A stretch of 11,290 nt of DNA from CAZAGT01 sp964484515 (lineage in GTDB: Bacteria > Desulfobacterota > DSM-4660 > Desulfatiglandales > HGW-15). Both the position numbers and the translations under genes were made by a program. The notes beneath the pieces were generated by a model. The model was not told the origin of the DNA, searched no databases, and saw only the letters and a list, made by a program, of their open reading frames with translations. The DNA is taken from NCBI GenBank assembly GCA_964484515.1, contig CAZAGT010000160.1, positions 1-11,290 on the forward strand, read 5' to 3'. Below are positions 7,125-11,290 of the stretch, piece by piece; positions within the stretch are counted from its first letter, which is position 1, and the number at the start of each line of letters is the position of its first letter.

Positions 7125-8753
7125 ATGTTCTGTTATCAGTGCGAACAAACGGCAAAAGGCGAAGGCTGCACGACCATGGGGGTTTGCGGCAAAAACCCGG
7201 ACGTGGCTGCGCTACAGGATCTCTTGATTCATGCCTTGACCGGTCTGTCCCTCTATGCGGTTGAAGGGCGGAAGGTCGGTGTAATAGATGCCGACGTCAA
7301 CACCTTTACCTGCGAGGCGATCTTTTCGACCCTCACCAATGTTGATTTTGACCCGGAGCGATTCGTGTCCTTGATCAAACGCTGTGTTGAGCTGCGCGAC
7401 CAGCTCAAGAGAAAGGTTCAAGCTGCGGGCGGCAAGGTGGAATTCCCCGCAGGCCCCGCAACCTTCCTTCCCAAGGACTCCCTCGAAGGCCTCGTCAAGC
7501 AAGGCGCGACGGTGGGAATTAAATCAGATCCGAGCATCGATCCGGACATCCACGCCCTGATGTGGACCCTGGTGTTCGGGATCAAAGGCGTGGCAGCCTA
7601 TGCGGATCATGCCAGGATTCTGGGTCAAGAGGATGACCAGGTCTATGCCTTCATTCACGAAGGGCTCGCCGCTACCCAGAACAAGGACTTGTCCCTGAAT
7701 GACTGGGTCGGGCTGGTTCTCAAGTGCGGAGAGACCAATCTCCGGGCGATGGAGCTGCTTGATGCCGCCAACACCGGAACGTACGGCCATCCGGAGCCGA
7801 CCAAGGTTCCGCTCGGCGCCAAGAAGGGCAAGGCCATTCTCGTCTCAGGGCATGATCTCAAGGACATGGAAGAGATCCTCAAGCAGAGCGAGGGGCAGGG
7901 AATCAACGTCTATACTCACGGCGAGATGCTGCCGACACACGCCTATCCCGGGTTGAAAAAGTACTCCCATTTCTACGGGCATTACGGTACTGCCTGGCAG
8001 AACCAGGGCAAAGAATTCGCAGATTTTCCCGGTGCCATCGTGATGACGACGAACTGTCTCCAGCGGCCCAAGGAAGGGTACAAAGACCATATCTTTACGA
8101 CCGGTTTGGTGGGTTGGCCGGGTGTGACGCATATTGCCGACAAGGATTTCACCCCGGTGATCAAAAAGGCCCAGGAAATGCCCGGGTTCAGCGAAGACCA
8201 GAACGGCCGCTCCGTCATGTGCGGATTTGGTCGTAACACGGTAATGAGTGTTGCCGAGAAGGTGGTGGAGGCCGTCAAGAGTGGCGCGATCAAGCATTTC
8301 TTCCTCGTCGGAGGATGCGATGGCGCCAAACCGGGCCGCAACTACTACACCCGGTTTGTGGAGCAAACCCCCAGCGACACGGTGGTCTTGACCCTGGCCT
8401 GCGGCAAGTTTCGATTCTTTGACAAGGACCTCGGTGAAATTGGGGGGATCCCACGACTGCTGGATGTCGGCCAGTGTAACGATGCCTACTCCGCGGTTCA
8501 AATTGCAATAGCCCTCGCGAAGGCGTTCGATGTGGGCGTGAACGAACTGCCCCTGAGTTTGATCCTCTCCTGGTATGAGCAAAAGGCGGTGGCGATCCTG
8601 CTGACCCTTTTACATCTCGGGATCAAAAACATTCGATTGGGGCCCAGCTTGCCGGCGTTCCTCACGCCCAACGTGCTGGATGTGTTGGTGAAGAACTTCA
8701 ACATTATGCCCATCAGCACGCCGGAGGAGGATTTGAAGGCGATTTTGGGGTAG
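7125..8753 (+). CDS. hcp: Hybrid cluster protein (hydroxylamine reductase / NO-detoxifying Hcp), class I
   Basis: A 542-residue cytoplasmic Fe-S protein acting in nitrosative stress. The family reduces hydroxylamine to ammonia in vitro, and E. coli Hcp acts as an NO reductase and a protein S-nitrosylase. The N-terminal cluster Cys are C3, C6, C15 and C21, the C-x2-C-x8-C-x5-C spacing of class I (Desulfovibrio-type, [4Fe-4S]) proteins. Hybrid-cluster ligands fall in the expected places: H243, E267, C311, C398 (the persulfide Cys, in VGGCDG), C426, C451, E485 and K487. Length matches the class; nothing is missing. ATG 7125 is fixed by a strong AAGGAGGAG at 7111-7119. The upstream HcpR-type palindrome suggests nitrosative-stress control. 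A ferredoxin that could donate electrons lies two genes downstream. No separate Hcr reductase is present in the window. Confidence 0.97.
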   Translation: MFCYQCEQTAKGEGCTTMGVCGKNPDVAALQDLLIHALTGLSLYAVEGRKVGVIDADVNTFTCEAIFSTLTNVDFDPERFVSLIKRCVELRDQLKRKVQAAGGKVEFPAGPATFLPKDSLEGLVKQGATVGIKSDPSIDPDIHALMWTLVFGIKGVAAYADHARILGQEDDQVYAFIHEGLAATQNKDLSLNDWVGLVLKCGETNLRAMELLDAANTGTYGHPEPTKVPLGAKKGKAILVSGHDLKDMEEILKQSEGQGINVYTHGEMLPTHAYPGLKKYSHFYGHYGTAWQNQGKEFADFPGAIVMTTNCLQRPKEGYKDHIFTTGLVGWPGVTHIADKDFTPVIKKAQEMPGFSEDQNGRSVMCGFGRNTVMSVAEKVVEAVKSGAIKHFFLVGGCDGAKPGRNYYTRFVEQTPSDTVVLTLACGKFRFFDKDLGEIGGIPRLLDVGQCNDAYSAVQIAIALAKAFDVGVNELPLSLILSWYEQKAVAILLTLLHLGIKNIRLGPSLPAFLTPNVLDVLVKNFNIMPISTPEEDLKAILG

Positions 8754-9089
8754 ACGGACCTGAGAGCTTAGGCCGAGCTCGGGAGATGATTACAGCGAGA
8801 ATGTCGAAGGTCGAACTACGAATAATGAATGTCGAAGGATAAAGAAATAACCAAATGCAGCACCAGCTTCGTTGAAGTGGCCACCGGATAGGCTCCTGTG
8901 ATGCTTCCATATAGTCACAAATCTGGCAGCGAACGAAACTTGCGAAGTTGAGCCAGAGGCCAAGGCCACTTCATCATTCGAAATTCCCTGTTCGATATTC
9001 GATATTCAATCTTTTTTGAGTTGATGTTGAGCGATGGATGAGTGTTTGAACCGTTTAAAAGAAGCCGAACGAACCAGAAAGGGCTACTG
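8754..9089. repeat. Intergenic repeat-bearing region: inverted arms plus TTCGATA heptamers
   Basis: A 336-bp gap, AT-richer than its neighbours, without a convincing gene. The 12-mer GAATGTCGAAGG occurs twice in direct orientation (8799-8810 and 8827-8838). TGAAGTGGCC (8873-8882) is perfectly inverted at 8964-8973. At 8991-9011 the heptamer TTCGATA occurs twice in tandem, followed by the variant TTCAATC. The right-hand block read on the other strand (GAATATCGAA) resembles the left-hand GAATGTCGAA, so the whole of about 8799-9011 is an imperfect fold-back. This looks like a small non-coding repeat or MITE-like remnant. No transposase is present. Promoter elements for the downstream gene were not identified. 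Confidence 0.55.
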
Positions 9090-9827
9090 ATGAAATGTCC
9101 GGGACAGGATAGCCGCTATTGGAAGCCCGGGGCCATCTTTGAGGCCGAGTGCCCAAAATGCGGCCGCAGGGTGGAGTTCTTCAAGGACGACACGACGCGC
9201 ACCTGTAAGGGTTGTGGTCATCGTTTCCTGAATCCCGGGATGGACTTCGGCTGTCTTTCTTACTGCAAGTACGCCGAGCAATGTATCGGCGATCTCCCCC
9301 CTGAGCTCATCAAACAACGGGAAGGTCTTCTCAAGGATCGCGTTGCGGTCGAGATGAAGCGCTATTTCGGAAACGATTTCAAGCGCATCGGGCACGCAAC
9401 GCGCGTGGCCAGGTATGCAGAGCGTATCGCCAAGAATGAGGGCGGCGATCTGGCGGTCATCCTGACGGCAGCCTACTTGCATGACATCGGCATCAAAGAG
9501 GCCGAGCGAAGGCATGGGAGTGCGACTGCCAAGTACCAGGAGTTGGAGGGCCCGCCGGTGGCGAGGGAGATCCTTGTCGCCCTTGGCGCCGACGAGGATC
9601 TGATCGAGGAGGTGTGCGATATCGTCGGCCACCATCACCATCCCCGGAATGATGAGACCCTGAGCTTCAAGGTGGTTTACGACGCGGATACCATGGTCAA
9701 TCTAGAAGAACGGCGGAAGAAAGCAGCTATGGCCGCCGAGAAGGTGAATGAAATCATCGAGCGCTCCTTCCTCACCGAAAGCGGCCGAACCCTGGCTCAA
9801 GACGTTCTCCTGAATAGCGGGAACTGA
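9090..9827 (+). CDS. Cys-rich zinc-ribbon/HD-domain phosphohydrolase
   Basis: A 245-residue cytoplasmic protein from ATG 9090 (AAGGG upstream; an in-frame start at 9042 adds an unconserved tail). The N-terminal part holds two CxxC pairs (C21/C24 and C39/C42) resembling a zinc ribbon. A second Cys group follows, C55, C59 and C65, in GCLSYCKYAEQC, which could carry metal or an Fe-S cluster. Residues about 95-205 form an HD domain: H102 (GHATRVARYA), H131-D132 (LHDIG), a GHHHH run at 180-184 and D198/D200 (VYDADTMVN). This is the full metal-ligand set of metal-dependent phosphohydrolases acting on nucleotides or phosphoesters. The substrate is unknown. The gene ends 10 bp before the ferredoxin gene, so the two are very probably cotranscribed. 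Lying after hcp suggests a link to nitrosative or redox stress; this is inference. Confidence 0.85.
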   Translation: MKCPGQDSRYWKPGAIFEAECPKCGRRVEFFKDDTTRTCKGCGHRFLNPGMDFGCLSYCKYAEQCIGDLPPELIKQREGLLKDRVAVEMKRYFGNDFKRIGHATRVARYAERIAKNEGGDLAVILTAAYLHDIGIKEAERRHGSATAKYQELEGPPVAREILVALGADEDLIEEVCDIVGHHHHPRNDETLSFKVVYDADTMVNLEERRKKAAMAAEKVNEIIERSFLTESGRTLAQDVLLNSGN

Positions 9828-9837
9828 GGTGGAATCT

Positions 9838-10587
9838 ATGAGGGTACTGCGGAAGATCATTGAAATAGACGACGAACGTTGTGATGGCTGCGGGCAGTGC
9901 GTGCCGGCGTGTGCGGAAGGCGCGATCGAGATTATCGATGGAAAGGCCACGCTGACGGCTCAAAGATACTGCGACGGTCTCGGTGCCTGCCTCGGCGAGT
10001 GCCCCAAAGGGGCCCTCCGGATTGTGGAAGCCGAAGCGGACGAGTTTGACGAGGAGGCCGTGGAGGAGCACCTGAGCAAAAGAGACCAAAAGGAGACCCC
10101 AGCCGAACCGATCCCGCTGCAACACGGGTGCCCGTCAGCCCTGGCGCGCATCTTTGATCCCGGTACCACCGGCGTAAAGGCCGCGAACCCCGGAAAAAAC
10201 GCCTCCGCGCTGACTCACTGGCCGGTTCAAATCCGATTGGTACCACCGACGGCCCCCTTCCTCAAACATGCCGATCTGTTGGTCGCCGCAGACTGTACGC
10301 CGGTCGCCTATCCGAATTTTCATGCCGATTTTCTGGAAGGCCGGGTCGTCATGGTCGGCTGCCCAAAGTTTGACGAGGCTCGGGCCTATGTCGAAAAGTT
10401 TGCCGAGATCTTCAGCGCGGCCGATATCAAGACCATCACGGTCGTTGTCATGGAGGTCCCCTGCTGCGCCGGACTCCCGCGCATCGTCGAGGAGGGCCTG
10501 CGCATGGCGGGCAAAAAGGTTCCTGTGGAAAAGGTCGTGATTAGCGCGAAAGGTGAGGTCTTGAGCAGAGAAAGGCCAGCGGCTTAG
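9838..10587 (+). CDS. Two-cluster ferredoxin with C-terminal Cys-containing domain (hcp-associated, FrdX-like)
   Basis: A 249-residue electron carrier from ATG 9838, with GAGGTGG about 6 nt upstream; GTG 9829 is less likely. Cluster motif 1 is C15-x2-C18-x2-C21-x3-C25. Motif 2 is C45-x5-C51-x3-C55 (YCDGLGACLGECP), with L48 where the second Cys would be. One site therefore has only three Cys and may hold [3Fe-4S]. An acidic linker (about 61-90) leads to a second domain with HGCPS (C98), HWPVQI (127-132), ADC (C153), GCPK (C175) and PCC (C209-C210). These five further Cys may form another metal site. Ferredoxin-like frdX genes accompany hcp in sulfate reducers under HcpR control, so electron supply to Hcp is a reasonable inference. 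It is coupled to the HD gene (10-bp gap). Confidence 0.85.
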   Translation: MRVLRKIIEIDDERCDGCGQCVPACAEGAIEIIDGKATLTAQRYCDGLGACLGECPKGALRIVEAEADEFDEEAVEEHLSKRDQKETPAEPIPLQHGCPSALARIFDPGTTGVKAANPGKNASALTHWPVQIRLVPPTAPFLKHADLLVAADCTPVAYPNFHADFLEGRVVMVGCPKFDEARAYVEKFAEIFSAADIKTITVVVMEVPCCAGLPRIVEEGLRMAGKKVPVEKVVISAKGEVLSRERPAA

Positions 10588-11108
10588 AGTACATCGACCG
10601 CTCGAAGGCGAGCAGCCGATCGCAGTCGGAAGCCAACCTGCTTGCCGCGGAGGCTTGACCGCCTCCTTACCTGGTCTGGAAACGGAACACATAGTCCGCC
10701 CGCATGCCCTGCGCATAGACCATCGCGGGCGCTGGTCGAGATCGTGCAGATATACCGGGCATCCCTTTCCGGCGCCCGGTCGGGCGTGAAAAACAAGGAG
10801 GTGTTGTCCTCGTTCCAGGCAATCTTTCCCGGCACTGTCTTCTTCTGTCCTTCATGCTCCAAAGAAAATGCGTACTCGGTGGAGAATCGGTCCATACCTT
10901 GAGAAAAGACGATCCTGATCGGCCCGTCGAATCTCACTCTGAGACGGAGTTCTCCAAGGCTGTCGGGGCGGTTGTTAAGGGCCTCAAAGACTTCTACCAC
11001 GGGGGAGTTCACTTCGGCCCATAGGCCAGTTACCGGCAAAAGGAACAACAACGAAACGATTAAACAGATACCGACACGCACTGAGATGGGACTTTCTCTT
11101 ATTCCCAT
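10584..11108 (-). pseudogene. Secreted bacterial Ig-like (SbsA/Big_5-type) protein with an apparent 3' frameshift
   Basis: As read, the frame encodes 174 aa from ATG 11108 (GGGGAG 5 nt upstream; GTG 11114 is the alternative). Residues 1-31 are a typical signal peptide (hydrophobic LIVSLLFLLPV, LWA-EV cleavage), so the product should be exported. Residues about 52-129 match the Ig-like fold found in S-layer and surface proteins: GPIRIVFSQGMDR, FSLEHEGQ, LFFTPDRAPE and YICTISTSARD. After D129 the sequence becomes unlike the family (GLCAGHAGG...). Removing one base of the CC at 10720-10721 restores ARDVYAQGMRADYVFRFQTR and a stop at 10667-10669, giving a 146-residue protein with a normal end. 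The tail encoded between 10584 and 10720 is therefore probably an artefact of a 1-bp insertion, real or from sequencing. Its biological role is unknown. Confidence 0.7.
10600..10666. terminator. Hairpins between the converging ferredoxin and Ig-like genes
   Basis: GCTCG-AAGG-CGAGC (10600-10613) follows the ferredoxin stop. GGAGGC-TTGACC-GCCTCC (10649-10666) lies directly after the frame-corrected stop of the minus-strand gene. Both are perfect small stems between converging genes, the expected place for terminators, but neither has a T tract. Call them candidates only. Confidence 0.35.
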
Positions 11109-11160
11109 CAGCACTCCCCTCTCTCGGATGAACGAGATGAAAAACCCTTTCCGCGTCTTC

Positions 11161-11290
11161 CATCAGACTCTTCACCCTAACGTTGCAAAAGTCGAGGATG
11201 CTGCAGATTCCAGGCGCCAAGGGTGCAGCCGTAGTCACCTACTGCAAGCCCTTGGCAACGCAGAAGATGCGATATCCTCGGCTTTCCCGA
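11161..11290. repeat. Palindromic fold-back repeat element (may continue beyond window)
   Basis: Nested inverted repeats share one centre near 11236. They are GTCGAGGAT (11191-11199) with ATCCTCGGC (11274-11282, 8 of 9 paired), GCCAAGGG (11216-11223) with CCCTTGGC (11249-11256, perfect), and GTAG-TCAC-CTAC (11231-11242). The stretches between these arms are also partly complementary. The whole would fold into one hairpin about 90 nt long. It lies just upstream of the Ig-like gene. No open frame in it looks coding. It resembles a non-autonomous intergenic repeat. The flank at 11161-11190 may belong to the element, and its right end may lie outside the window. Confidence 0.65.

Noticed and set aside
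7845..8582. Minus-strand open frame (245 codons) opposite hcp
   Set aside because: Falls over the conserved cluster-ligand region of Hcp and has no family resemblance; antisense shadow.
8799..8838. Direct 12-mer repeats as a small CRISPR array
   Set aside because: Only two copies, 12 bp long with a 16-bp gap, and no cas genes; they belong to the local fold-back repeat.
10584..10720. The C-terminal tail of the Ig-like protein as a real, unusual domain
   Set aside because: A single-base correction restores a family-like ending and a clean stop, so the tail is better explained as out-of-frame translation.
11198..11290. Short plus-strand frame starting at ATG 11198 and open to the right edge
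   Set aside because: It lies inside the palindromic repeat, has no ribosome binding site, and its sequence is explained by the inverted-repeat structure.

Overview
The window reads as a stretch of chromosome from an anaerobic bacterium, most likely a Desulfobacterota-type (sulfate-reducing or syntrophic) organism. The reasons are a class I hybrid cluster protein, a TTGAC-N4-GTCAA palindrome of the HcpR type in front of it, several ferredoxin-like and Cys-rich proteins, moderately GC-rich coding sequence, and AT-richer intergenic stretches holding short fold-back repeats. The assignment rests on protein style, not on a marker gene.

Layout. (1) 1-621, minus strand: 5' part of a TauE/SafE-family membrane exporter, cut by the left edge. 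(2) 861-4015, plus strand: divergent four-gene signalling operon. It holds a receiver-only response regulator, a membrane histidine kinase with a dCache-like periplasmic sensor, a second receiver-only regulator, and a small protein that keeps the phospho-accepting His region of a kinase but has no recognisable ATP-binding motifs. No DNA-binding output domain is encoded here. (3) 4251-7000: a 70-residue CopZ-like copper chaperone followed by a P1B-1 Cu(I)-exporting ATPase (CopA) with two N-terminal metal-binding domains. (4) 7026-8753: a perfect 14-bp TTGACTTAAGTCAA palindrome, a strong ribosome binding site and hcp, with all the expected cluster ligands. (5) 8795-9011: AT-rich intergenic DNA with an inverted/heptamer repeat. 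(6) 9090-10587: a tightly spaced pair, a Cys-rich HD-domain phosphohydrolase and a two-cluster ferredoxin with an extra C-terminal domain. (7) 10584-11108, minus strand: a secreted bacterial Ig-like (SbsA/Big_5 type) protein whose 3' end appears shifted out of frame by one extra base. (8) 11191-11282: a fold-back repeat reaching towards or past the right edge.

How the parts may work together. copZ-copA is a self-contained copper-export unit. hcp, with the downstream ferredoxin (compare the hcp-associated ferredoxin frdX in sulfate reducers) and the HD protein, looks like a nitrosative-stress module under a Crp/Fnr-type regulator. The most unusual element is the relay: one membrane kinase, two stand-alone receivers and a kinase-derived protein without ATP-binding motifs that could serve as a phosphotransferase, with the final output encoded elsewhere. 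The divergent TauE/SafE gene is a candidate target, but nothing in the sequence proves this.
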